DNA of 64,000 nucleotides from Karstenula rhodostoma CBS 690.94 (lineage: Eukaryota > Ascomycota > Dothideomycetes > Pleosporales > Didymosphaeriaceae), in NCBI GenBank assembly GCA_010093485.1, contig MU001499.1, positions 62,001-126,000 of the forward strand, in the 5' to 3' direction. The position numbers and the translations under genes were made by a program. The notes under the pieces were generated by a model. It had not been told where the DNA came from and made no database searches. It was given only the letters and a program-made list of their open reading frames with translations. This document shows, in pieces, positions 21,312 to 31,309 of the stretch; positions within the stretch are counted from its first letter, which is position 1; every line of letters begins with the position of its first letter.

Positions 21312-23886
21312 ATGAAGGCCCCTCAAACAACCTTTGTGTTCGCGGCCCTTCTAGGGCTCGCCGCCGCCTCGGATGACATTCGCTGTGCGAGTGAATCCAT
21401 TCCCGTTCCCGGCCTTGGCAAGGAGATGACCTCTGCCATGGACTCCATCATCAAGAGCACCGTCGACCAGGTCTGCGACCACCCAGAGAACTTCATCCCC
21501 GACGCAGACGGCATTGCCCAGCTGCTCGGTCTCGATGCCGACCCAGTGCACTTTCAAGTCACGCTCCCCGACGCCGTCACCAAGATCTCCTCCGAGGTCT
21601 GCCAGCGCGTCCTCACTGCCATCGTCGGCCAGTGCATCTCGGACAAGAACGTCTGGGGAGGATCCGCCGCCGTCGACGGCGCTCTGTACGAGATCGGCCA
21701 GCTCACAGACAAGCTTCCTCTGCACATCGGCACCCCTGCGCTTCCGGGCGAGGTCCCCGCTGTGTCGGACGTGGCCGCCATTGCGTCCAACCTTCCCATC
21801 TCTTCTATCGCTGCCGAGCTGCCGGCTGCGATCCCCACTGCGATCCCCAGCGAGGCTGCCGGTCTTCTTGAGAAGATTCCTGGCCTCGGTGGCCTTTTCA
21901 AGCGTCAGCCTATCAATATCGGTACCTATAACCCCGAGTACTACCGCACTCACTACGGTGTTGAGCCCACGCCTACTGCGGGCGGCGAGGAGGCTGAGGC
22001 TACTGGTGGAGCTGGGGGCGAGGAGGAACCTACCGAAGAAGAGACTGAGGAGCCCACGGAAGAGGAAAGTGAAGAACCCACCGAAGAGGAAGGTGATGAA
22101 ACTGAGGAGACTGGTGACGAGACCGAGGAGCCCACCGAAGAGGAAGGTGATGAAACTGAGGAAACTGGTGACGAGACTGAGGAGACCGGCGACGAAACTG
22201 AGGAGACTGGCGACGAGACCGAAGAGACTGGCGATGAGACCGAAGAGACTGGCGATGAGACCGAAGAGACTGGCGATGAGACCGAAGAGACTGGCGACGA
22301 AACTGAGGAGACCGGCGAGACTGAAGACGGCGATGACAACTACGACGAGGAAGAGCCCCAAGAGTCTGACGTGCCAACCTCTTCCAATGTCGCCATCTCC
22401 ACTCCTGGCCCTCTCGTTCCCACGCACAAGCCCTACAGCCCCGGTTCCAAGCACTCTTACGGTTCTGGAAATGGAACCGGCCCCTTCCCCGGAACTGCAA
22501 CTGGCGCTACTGGCTACGCTTCTGGAACTGCCATCTTGCCCACTGGAACCGCTCCTGTCTTGCCTACGGGAACTGCTTCGCCTATCGAGCCTTCTGGCAG
22601 CTATGGCACCGGGAACTTGGGATCCAACTCTACCATTGTCGATATCCCAACTCCCGTCCCCGAGCCTTCAGGCGGCTATGGTACCGGCAACTCGGGATCC
22701 AACTCTACTATTGTCGATATCCCAACTCCTGTACCCGAGCCTTCTTCCGGTTACGGCACCGGCGAGAGTGCAGTGAGCTCTGATGTTGAGGCGTCTACCA
22801 CTGCCGCACCGGCAACTCCTTCGGGCAACGGTTACAACGTCGGCGGAGGCGAGAACTCGGGCAACGTTAGCTCAGATGTCGAGGCTTCCACGACCGCGGC
22901 GCCCGCCACACCGTCAAACGGTTCTTACAACACTGGCGAGGGCGAGGGTGAAGTCAGCTCTGGCGTTGAGGCTTCCACTACGGCAGCCCCTGCAGTACCT
23001 TCGGGAGGTTCGTACAACACCGGNNNNNNNNNNNNNNNNNNNNNNNNNNNNNNNNNNNNNNNNNNNNNNNNNNNNNNNNNNNNNNNNNNNNNNNNNNNNN
23101 NNNNNNNNNNNNNNNNNNNNNNNNNNNNNNNNNNNNNNNNNNNNNNNNNNNNNNNNNNNNNNNNNNNNNNNNNNNNNNNNNNNNNNNNNNNNNNNNNNNG
23201 AGGGAGAAGTCAGCTCCGATGTCGAGGCATCGACGACTGCTGCACCTACAACCCCTTCAGGCAACGGATACAGCACTGGCGAAGGTGAGGGTGAAGTGAG
23301 CTCCGATGTCGAGGCGTCCACCACTGCTGCGCCTGCGGTTCCCTCTGGTGGATCTTACAACACCGGCGGCGAAGGCGAAGCCAGCTCAGACGTCGAAGCC
23401 TCGACCACAATCTCCCCCGAAGAGCCCTCCATCTCCATCCCCACCGGCAATGCTCCCGCAATCGCTCCCTCGGGTCTGTACCCCACCGGCGGCGAGGAGC
23501 CCTCGGGCATCTACTCCTCCGCCGACATCGTGCCCACTAGCGACGCCGCCCCTGCCTCGCCTTCAGGCAACGGCTACAACGCCGGCGAGGGCGAGGGCGA
23601 AATCCCCGCTACGACCGCTGCCCCCGCCTCGCCCTCTGGCGATGGCTATAACGCCGGCGATGCGGGCGCCGAGTCCTCCGCCGCGCCCGCTGTCCCCTCC
23701 GAGGGCATCTACTCCATCCAGACCGTCGCCAACCCACCAGAGACGCCCGCCACGACCGCGGCCCCCTCGGGTGGCGTGTCCTCCATCCAGACCGCTGCCA
23801 ACCCCTCGACTACGAGCTGCACGAAGACGACGCTCGAGAAGCGCGCGCGGCCGACGCAGGCTACTGCGTTTGTTTGGCCGCAGTAA
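21312..23886 (+). CDS. secreted acidic/Ser-Thr-rich repeat protein, interrupted by an assembly gap
   Basis: Not a recognised family. From ATG 21312 comes a signal peptide (FVFAALLGLAAA). A folded-looking N-terminal domain with four cysteines (IRCASE, QVCDH, EVCQR, GQCIS) spans about residues 20-190 and ends at a Kex2-type KR site (GLFKR before QPINIG). An acidic tract follows in which T-E-E-T-G-D-E is repeated about ten times. Then comes a Ser/Thr/Pro/Gly-rich mucin-like region with copies of VSSDVEASTTAAP-x-xPSGxxYNTGEGEGE, three before and three after the gap. The C terminus is LEKR before ARPTQATAFVWPQ, a second KR site and no GPI signal. The run of N (23024-23199) lies inside the tandem repeat, and the two sides are in different frames, so the gap length is not real. 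There is no other sign of a break. A cell-wall or secreted role is inferred. Confidence 0.78.
22092..22320 (+). repeat. 21-bp coding tandem repeat (T-E-E-T-G-D-E)
   Basis: About ten tandem 21-bp units inside the secreted-protein gene. Several consecutive units around 22220-22285 are identical at DNA level, indicating recent expansion. Confidence 0.85.
23024..23199. other. assembly gap (176 N)
   Basis: A run of N inside a tandem coding repeat. Reading frames left and right differ, so the true length is 1 modulo 3 if the gene is intact. Confidence 0.98.
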
Positions 23887-25477
23887 GCGCTGTCGACTGC
23901 TGATGGGTTTATCGTTGCATGTATGTTTGGCGCTGGGTAGATTTGGATTGGGACATGGACTTTGGGTTTAGTTTTCTACTACGATATTTGAAGGTGTTCG
24001 TCCATGTAGACGGCATCGAATGCATGCATGCCCTGTGGGGCTTGATAGTTACAATGTTCACACCTACATGTTTTTTTTTTTCATGTTTGCCTTGTTTGAA
24101 TTTGGGTTGGTCTGTTTTTGACGTTGTTCGGGCGTTCGGGGGTGCGACGCGAGGCGGCCCCCGGGTGGAGTTCGGAGTGTCGGGCTGCGATGCGATGCGA
24201 TGCGATGCGAAGTCCGGTAAGCGCAATCCCCGTGGCTGGTGGCAGAGTGCGCATGTGACACGCGTGGCTTTTTGTTGTCGGGCGTTGGGGTACGAGAGAC
24301 AGCGTTTCCTGGCTCTTATGTAGCTGTATCTACGGTATATATTGATGTAGTCTCACTACGGACGGTGTCTGATTTCCAGACTCCAGAGCAGCCCATTTTT
24401 TGGAAAACCAATTGCTTTTGATGATGGGGTTGATACATCATCGCACAGTCAAAACACATAAACAACATTGTGGATTGTTTTGAACAGGCGATGCTAACCT
24501 CCATCATCAGCCTGGGCGTCTTAACCGAACATGGCAAAATTTCACGACCGGGCTGTTGATGTTTTTTAGTCTGTTGGGTCTCTCCAGGACGGGCCATTAT
24601 TCTTTCCACCATCGTTTTTGGAACAAAGGGCGGGAATCTCCCATATAAGCTCCTGCACGTGTGTTTTAGACTTTTAGTGGTGGCTGGAGTAAACCCCACA
24701 AGTTATATCTGGCTCTTTTTTAGATGCTTGCTTCTAGCGAAGGATACATAGGGGATTTGGTTGTGTGTTTTTGGAAGGGTAAATTTTCTCATGTACGTTT
24801 ACCGAACATGTTTCTGCTTCCCATGGCACCAGTCAATCCTTCACCAAAAGAAGGTGATGCTCATCATGGCTTAGCAAGGACTAAACACGTAGCGGCCCCA
24901 GCACTTAAACCCCCTAAGCCTGGACTACATCATTGTGTCTCGGGCAGAAGTTATGGGACGACTCCGCACATCGTGCAAGTTCCTTTCCGCTTTTAGATCC
25001 TAGACAGGCTTGTCCCATGAATGACATGTTTGCTGGTTATAGTGATCGGTGCAAAGAGTGTGAGGAAGTATGATCTTCTGCAAAACTGACGGGTTTATAT
25101 ACTAGTAAGTTTACACTAGCTGACACATGTCTTTCTCTGTGCGCCAATGATGGGTGACGAGGATCTTCATCACACGAGAGAAACTCTTGGAAAGTCATTC
25201 TATGTCTGTCTTAAGAGACCTCTTTAAGGACTTGTAAATGCACATGCAGGAACCTACAAGTCCCAAGTCCGAAAATTTTCAAGTCAATCTTCTAACGCAA
25301 GAAGTAAAACAAGTGCACTAGGGTGATACCAAGCAGTCACAGCAGAAGAATCAAGTGTTGGATCCACCAAGATGAATCCATTGAAATCTATCTAATACTC
25401 CACCCCCTCCATCTCCTCGCCCTTATCTCCTCTCCTCATCCTCCCCCTCATCCTCCCCCTTACCCCCTCCCATCTCC
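23887..25477. other. 1.6-kb gene-free, AT-richer interval
   Basis: No supported exon. A TGCGA pentanucleotide repeat (five copies, 24186-24210) lies 3' of the secreted-protein gene. From about 24310 the sequence becomes AT-richer with only broken frames, resembling decayed DNA; I cannot name an element. Confidence 0.5.
24186..24210. repeat. TGCGA microsatellite
   Basis: Five perfect copies of the pentanucleotide. Confidence 0.9.
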
Positions 25478-27427
25478 TCACTGCCCGCAAAACTCGTCGG
25501 GATAATCCTGAGTTCTATTGGCCCTCAGCGGAAGGCCTTTAGACTCAAGGCCCTCGATCTTAGGCTTGAGCGCCTGATCGAGGTCAGAAAATCCCGACTC
25601 GGCAGACCCAGTCTTGGGCTGCAAAGCGGTTCCTCCAACTAGTGGAGTAAATCCCCCTTCTCCGGCCATTTGGCTGTACGGGTCCTGCTGCGAGCCTCCC
25701 AGATTGCTCTGGGCGCCGGCAGCATGACCCTTTGCGGCTCCGAAACCAACAACAGGAAACTGTATATTGCGCTTGGGGGGACCGCTCTTCTCCTCACCCG
25801 TTCCACCCATCTTCTCATCCTCCCCGTCCTTCTCACCCTTCCCAAACCCGAAGGCATTGAGGAATCTAGTGATCATGGACTGCCAAGGTGCTTTCGCATC
25901 CTGCTCAGCCTGGCCATGGCCCAAGGTGTCCCTGTCGTCGCGCAAATTTTGAAGGTCTCCCTTCGCTTTATCACGCTCCGCATTCGCCTTGTCCGTCTCC
26001 TCTTTCACTTTCTCAAGGGCCTTTTCAAGCTCCTTGATCGTATGCTCCTTGTTTTCAGCAGCTTTACGCCACTGAATCCCGTTCTGAGCCGTCGCTGTTG
26101 CGAGCTCGAGACGGTCTTTCTCCTTCTGAACCTCCGCTGTAAGGCGGATCCTCTCCTTCTCAGCTTGCGCTGTGAGGCGAGTCTTCTCCTTCGCGACCTC
26201 CTCCGCTACGAGGCGGATCCTCTCCTTCTCAGCTTGCGCTGCAAGGCGAGTCTTCTCCTTCTCGAACTGCGCTGTGAGGCGAGTCCTCTCCTCCTCAGCC
26301 TGCTTCTCGATCGCTGCCTTCTGCTCGAGAAAGCGGCGCCTCAATACCTCGACATCCTCTTGAGTCTCTTCGGGCAGCTTCTGGGAATCAGCTGCCTTCG
26401 AAGCCTCAAGCATGGTCGAGTCACCCTCGGAATCCACAGTGCGCTCGGCTTTCGCCTTGCGCAACGACACTGACAGAGCCCAGGCCCTGGATACACGACG
26501 ATTGTCGGCACGATCCCGAAAGCTCTGCTCTCCTTCTTCTCCTCGTTCGCCTGGACGAGGGCTACGCGAGCGCGAGCGCGAGCGCATTTTCTTCTCCTCC
26601 TTCTTCCTCTTCTTCTTCTCCTTCGCCTTCTCCTTCCTCGCCTTCACCTCCGCCTCCTTCATCTCCGCCTCTTGCTTCTCCTTTTCCTCCCTCGCCTTCT
26701 TCTCCTCCCTCTCCTCCTTCTTCTTAGCCTCCTGCCTCCGAAAGGCCGCCCACACTCCGTAAGGAGCGTCATTGGCAGGCCTCGGAAGGTCCCCGGAGAA
26801 TCCAGGTCCATATCCGCCATAGCCACCTGGGGCATATGCGCCTGGGCCATACGCACCTGGGGGAGGACCATACCCATATCCGTGAGGATGAGGATTAGGC
26901 CCGTAGCCGTAAGGCTGCGCATCGTATCCCCCATACCCTCCTCGCCCAGCGGGCGGAGGTCCGAACCCTCTTCCTCTCCCAAATCCTCCACCTCGCGGCG
27001 CTGGAGTTGCGGCTCTAGGTCCAACCGGTGCGTTTTTAGGCGCACCCGGGGTTCCCTTTGCCTTCGCACTCTGCGAACCGCGATTCTCCGACTTCTCTGG
27101 TGGGAAGTCGTCCATCCCAAGGTGCTGCTCGCGCCACTCCTTGGTGAAGATAGCGGCGTATTCCGGCTGACGCATCACAGGACACAGAGTATCCGGGTGA
27201 TCTTGCGTATCGCACAGAATACACCTCCCACGGCAGTGCACGTGGTTGCGCTTGTGGGCCGGGTCCTTGTAGGTATGGCCGCACTTGACGCAGTCGTCCT
27301 GGTCACCCAGTCCGACGTTCTCCATCGTGCTGCGGGCTTCCTCTGGTGTGAGTACCACCCGCTTCTCCTCCTCTTTTCCCGCCTGCTCACTAGACGCCGA
27401 GCTGTTACCAGGGCCGTTGCCAGCCAT
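25478..27427 (-). CDS. unrecognised modular protein: Cys/His cluster, Gly/Tyr-rich, RS and coiled-coil regions
   Basis: Intronless frame of 649 aa from ATG 27427 (an in-frame codon run continues five residues upstream). Residues 46-82 hold a Cys/His cluster (C46, C49, H51, H58, H62, H64, C65, C69, C72, H77, C82) that looks metal-binding, with CX2C pairs in DDCVKCGH and GRCILCD. Residues about 135-225 are Gly/Tyr/Pro-rich with RGG-like words (GGGFGRGRGFG), a low-complexity segment typical of RNA-binding or phase-separating proteins. A Lys/Glu-rich helix follows, then an RS stretch (MRSRSRSRSPRP, about 285) and a long charged coiled coil (about 355-500) built from repeats like AQAEKERIRLTAE. 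The C terminus is Gly/Gln/Lys-rich. An RNA-related nuclear role is inference only. AT-rich gene-poor DNA lies on both sides. Confidence 0.7.
   Translation of the reverse strand: MAGNGPGNSSASSEQAGKEEEKRVVLTPEEARSTMENVGLGDQDDCVKCGHTYKDPAHKRNHVHCRGRCILCDTQDHPDTLCPVMRQPEYAAIFTKEWREQHLGMDDFPPEKSENRGSQSAKAKGTPGAPKNAPVGPRAATPAPRGGGFGRGRGFGPPPAGRGGYGGYDAQPYGYGPNPHPHGYGYGPPPGAYGPGAYAPGGYGGYGPGFSGDLPRPANDAPYGVWAAFRRQEAKKKEEREEKKAREEKEKQEAEMKEAEVKARKEKAKEKKKRKKEEKKMRSRSRSRSPRPGERGEEGEQSFRDRADNRRVSRAWALSVSLRKAKAERTVDSEGDSTMLEASKAADSQKLPEETQEDVEVLRRRFLEQKAAIEKQAEEERTRLTAQFEKEKTRLAAQAEKERIRLVAEEVAKEKTRLTAQAEKERIRLTAEVQKEKDRLELATATAQNGIQWRKAAENKEHTIKELEKALEKVKEETDKANAERDKAKGDLQNLRDDRDTLGHGQAEQDAKAPWQSMITRFLNAFGFGKGEKDGEDEKMGGTGEEKSGPPKRNIQFPVVGFGAAKGHAAGAQSNLGGSQQDPYSQMAGEGGFTPLVGGTALQPKTGSAESGFSDLDQALKPKIEGLESKGLPLRANRTQDYPDEFCGQ
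26130..26290 (-). repeat. coding repeat in the coiled coil (about 33-bp and 66-bp periods)
   Basis: Tandem near-identical segments encoding AEKERIRL and KEKTRL-type 11-residue units, visible on the plus strand as repeated GGCGGATCCTCTCCTTCTC blocks. Confidence 0.7.
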
Positions 27428-27892
27428 CGTGATAACCTGCAACTGTCAGTAGTCGAAACCGCGCGCCGTGGTGTGACTTACCGCGTGTCGTTGTCAAGTG
27501 GTGAAGAACAGACGAGGGCAAACGCGCCGCGTTGTTATCAACAGAAGGCGATGAGTCAGCCGCCAAGACAGCCCCACGTGACAACCTCTGCTGCCTCCCC
27601 CCGGCAACCGGTTGACGCTGCACGGATTCCAGGGCTCTACGCACGGAAGTGAATGCTCGACGCGGAATCTAGCCTTGGCCATATATTCCGTGCTTCAAAT
27701 GTGTCACCCCTCGCATCACGACGCACCGCCCGCCTTCGCCAATTCACCTGCCGCAGGACAAAAATAGGATATACGGCCACTCGCCAACTCTCGCAAAATA
27801 GGTCATATAACCCATTCATGCTTCCAAGACATCGATCCTGTGCACTCATCAAAGAGCTGGGATGATTAATCTTATCTTCAGACTCCGCAGTC

Positions 27893-28112
27893 CTACAAAA
27901 TCACAACACTATATAACTATTTACTCGTGAAAGGAAACTGAGCACCAATATAGGTTAATACGTCAAGCTACAGTCTAAGAGAATTTATACACAGGTATAA
28001 AAGTGTTTTTAAGATCAGTCTCTTATATATGCTTATTAATATCTAGCTTCGAGAAGAAGGAAGTCTTAATATGGACTAGAAAGTTGGTAATCTTCGAAGT
28101 AGCCTCGGTATG
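27893..28112 (+). repeat. diverged direct repeat, left copy (AT-rich)
   Basis: About 210 bp aligning to 28795-29000 in the same orientation. Shared words include GTGAAAGG, AAGCTA, the AGTCTAAGAGAA / AGCCTGAGAAAA pair, a TGGACTAGA word, and TAGCCTC at the end. Differences are largely transitions toward A/T in this copy. Confidence 0.7.
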
Positions 28113-28378
28113 TCCCTTAAGTATTTCTCCAACCGCGCAAACTCTGCCGGCCCCATTAGTTGCAGTTTCGCCCGCTTGCCCGCCGGCGGTGCAATGTCCA
28201 TTCCGGGATGCGGTGTCGACTTCCGCTGGCCCACAGGTATCTTCCTTCCTCCTGCAGCAGAATATGCCCGGGATATAGGACTTCCCGTGCTGGAAGTGCC
28301 AAACATAGGAGAATACCATCCATACGAGGGAGTCAGCCTAGTTGGCGGCTTTTCACCAGTCGCTCCGTACCCTCCTGA

Positions 28379-28729
28379 AGGGACTTGCCCAAAGAGCTTC
28401 CTAAAGACCCCGGCAACATCATCACCTCATACCCCATACAATGGCATCTGTACGCGTCTGGTCCTCGGCTTAAGTGGGAATGGGTTGCTGTAATTGTTCT
28501 TATAGTTGTTTTATGCTGTCTCTTGCCTGGGCTATTTCAAACGATCTGGCACCAAATGGCGCCTGGAGAATGGACTGAAGTTCTAGGGATAATGGTGCTT
28601 GCGCAAGGAAGTCCAGGATTACAAGACATCGCGATTGAAGAAAAGGCGAACAAGCGGCTGTATTGTGTGGATGAGGAGTGTCAAGACAAGATCATGCTTT
28701 GGAGTAAGGCAAGTGGCAGGGCGCGATAA
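28379..28729 (+). pseudogene. C-terminal fragment of an uncharacterised membrane protein
   Basis: A 116-codon open stretch follows a TGA (28376-28378) with no start codon near its beginning. It reads like the end of a fungal multi-pass protein: RDLPKELPKDPGNIITSYP, a Trp-bearing segment, one strong membrane helix (WVAVIVLIVVLCCLLPGLF), then a soluble tail and a TAA. Upstream DNA to 28110 is open in other frames but gives no continuous partner. It is bracketed by the two direct repeats. Most likely a captured or decayed gene piece; a 3' exon of a larger unseen gene is possible but less likely, as the upstream DNA is repeat. Confidence 0.4.
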
Positions 28730-28794
28730 AGGCCAAATCAGGCAGGTAGTCAACTAAATATGTTATGTTATTCTATATCTAGATTATAGCCCTT

Positions 28795-29000
28795 TAACTT
28801 CACAGCACCACGTGACTATGTGCTTGTGAAAGGCAACCAAACACGAATATAATGAAGCTATAGCCTGAGAAAACTCATATGCGGATACAACAATATTTTT
28901 AGAACAGTCCCCAGTATTATGAGGTAATTTGGTTTATTCAGAAAGAAAGAAGACTCGACGTGGACTAGACGATTCCCAATTTTCGGACTAGCCTCACTTG
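28795..29000 (+). repeat. diverged direct repeat, right copy
   Basis: Pairs with 27893-28112. This copy keeps CACGTGACTATGTGC where the left copy has TATATAACTATTTAC, i.e. C-to-T and G-to-A changes in the left copy. Confidence 0.7.
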
Positions 29001-31309
29001 AGACAGTAGTGCAAAGAAATCAGAAGCGTCAGAAGACTCGTCGAGTTTTATATCCTTACGTTGTACGAGAGTGCTGGCGTGTTAGAGATGGTGGTGACGA
29101 ACACCATCATACTCCTGTCCAGCGACAACCCGACCTTCAACACTGCTCGTCAGAATTCCACTTCGCCACAGAAAGGAGCACACATTTCATGTGTGCATAT
29201 CGCTTTCGAACGAGATGTCTAGATACTCAGTAAACTCTCGCTTCATGTTTAGAGCGCCACAAAATTAAATCCCATGTAAGTGCTTGATATAGGATTTTAG
29301 TCTTGCAGCGAAAGTAAATTATGTAAAGAGTGTTCCTCTCACGAGAATAATCCTTTTATACATACCAGCAGCTTGATTGGGCTTACGCCCTTGTCCATGC
29401 TCTAAGATTTCTAATAAGTGTCACCATCATTTCCGTCCAAAAATCATGCCTTTCTATCAACCCTTTAAAGCTCTTTAATAACACAAGGCCGACACTATCG
29501 TAATTCGAAACGGTTTTCAAAAGTCCAAACATGCGACCCACATGTGCTCGATTTTATAGTGCAAAAGCGCAAGATCCCATGCTTTGGGTGACCGATAGTT
29601 TTGTTTTGACCCCCTGAAGCAGTGCACGCGTGGCGGGAGATCTACAATCTTGACAGCCATTTGTACCTAGTTTACGCCATAACTTCTTGCCCTCACTACG
29701 CCCTAAGTTGTGTATTAATAGGCAGTAACCGGTGATGATACCGTGCATCACCGCACTTACTATACTTTAGAGGATAATTTAAAAGTTATAAGTTTCTCTT
29801 AGATGCCCTATCAGGCCGCATATGTCTTAATTTGATATGGTTTTTAGACACCACAGACAACTCCCATATAGTTTGCAGCGTGATGTTTCCAGTCCCTCCT
29901 CCACAGAAGCATCATGTAAAGAACAACCCCCCTCCCACGCGCGTATTCATACTGTTTCCCCCCCTCCATCCCACCAAATCCCAGTGATGCTCCTCACCAC
30001 CGGCTCCCAAAGCCCCAGACCACCTCTCCTCGCAAGAGAACCCAAGACATGCAGCGGAACTTGTCCTGTTTTCGACCACCGCGGCGCTGACTTTTGGATT
30101 TTCCGTACATTCCTCCCTTACCGCACGCGAAGAGATATCCCACCCAAGAGAACTCCAGCACACACATCACCACTCCATCCTTCTAGACAACCCAGTCCAC
30201 CCCATCACTCATGTTCTTCATTTTTGCGTACCCCTCTGTCGAGGCGCGACAGTATGAAGACAACCCTCTTCCCAGCGCGGCTATTTATACCCTCCCCATC
30301 CCCTGAACGCATCAATAAGCGATGATACTCATCATCACCACTGGGAACATTCAGTTCAAAGTTTAAACGCGAAGAATCAACATCGCTTTAAAACAAGTCT
30401 GGCTATTGCACTGGTTTTGAACCGCCGTGGCGCACATCCCATGGTCTTGCTGAGGCTATGTTGAGTAACACCTAGCGGGCGGGGTGAGCAAGTATGCACG
30501 ACAACCCTCCTCTCCCTCCATCCCCACCAGTCAGCACCCCAAACCAAAGCCACCCCCCATCGCACCCTCCACCAAGACAACCCCGGACATCGTTATAGTA
30601 TCTGCTCCTTTCTCGCCTACCTACCACAGCACACCACACACACCCCATACATAGCTGGCAGCGAAGACTTTTAGTCCCACGACGAGCGCAGCCATACGTT
30701 CCCTCAACGTACCTTTTGGCGCCGCATAGAGTTTTGCGGCTTGCGTTTTCCACCTGCCGCCTACGACATGCCCCCTCAAAAAACAGCAGTGACGAACAAA
30801 CCCACCGTACAGCACACGAGCAGTTTTTATACCCCAGCCCGCACGCCAGTCCGTCGACGAAGCCACTCACGCACCACTCACACGAAAAATCACGCACTCT
30901 CACTCACACTACCAAATCTATTCCGCTAAGCCCGAACAAACTAATGCTATGCCCGCCCGCCCAGTTCGAGACCAGATCCCGTTCCCTCCACTCAGAAACG
31001 CCAACCCTTCACCCCTTCTCAACAGCGTTCAAAAGTTCAGCCAGCGTACTACTCCCTCCTCATTGTGTATCCCCATGCCCTCTCATGGGTTGACTTCCAC
31101 TCACTCTGCCGCGGCAATCCTGATCTAGGTCGGCGGCCCGCTACCGCGGATCAAAGGCTGAGCTGAGAGAACAAAGATGCACCAAGCCATGCTGTACAGC
31201 AAATCAAGGGAAACGGAAATGTATAGGCTACCAGGTATCGTGAAGAATAAAGTCGTGATGGCATAGGTGTAGGCCGGAGTATGTCCGCTCCAATGCGCAA
31301 TGGTCTAGC

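Larger units (their letters stand above)
27428..31309. other. 3.9-kb gene-poor AT-rich interval with relics
   Basis: Contains the promoter of the modular-protein gene (27428-27650), two diverged direct repeats and one relic coding fragment (separate entries). From 29000 to 31309 there are only low-complexity frames, including Pro/Ser-rich plus-strand frames (29837-30325, 30716-31093) and a Cys/Gly-rich minus frame (30903-30472), none convincing. Confidence 0.5.

Noticed and set aside
21351..22454. 367-codon minus-strand frame across the secreted repeat gene
   Set aside because: Mirror of the repeats on the other strand; its Leu/Val/Phe runs are the complement of GAA/GAG/ACT codons, and no start context or family features exist.
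21514..22776. 420-codon frame in a second plus frame of the same gene
   Set aside because: Open only because 21-bp repeats keep all frames open; it lacks a signal peptide and reads as Arg/Pro/Leu low complexity.
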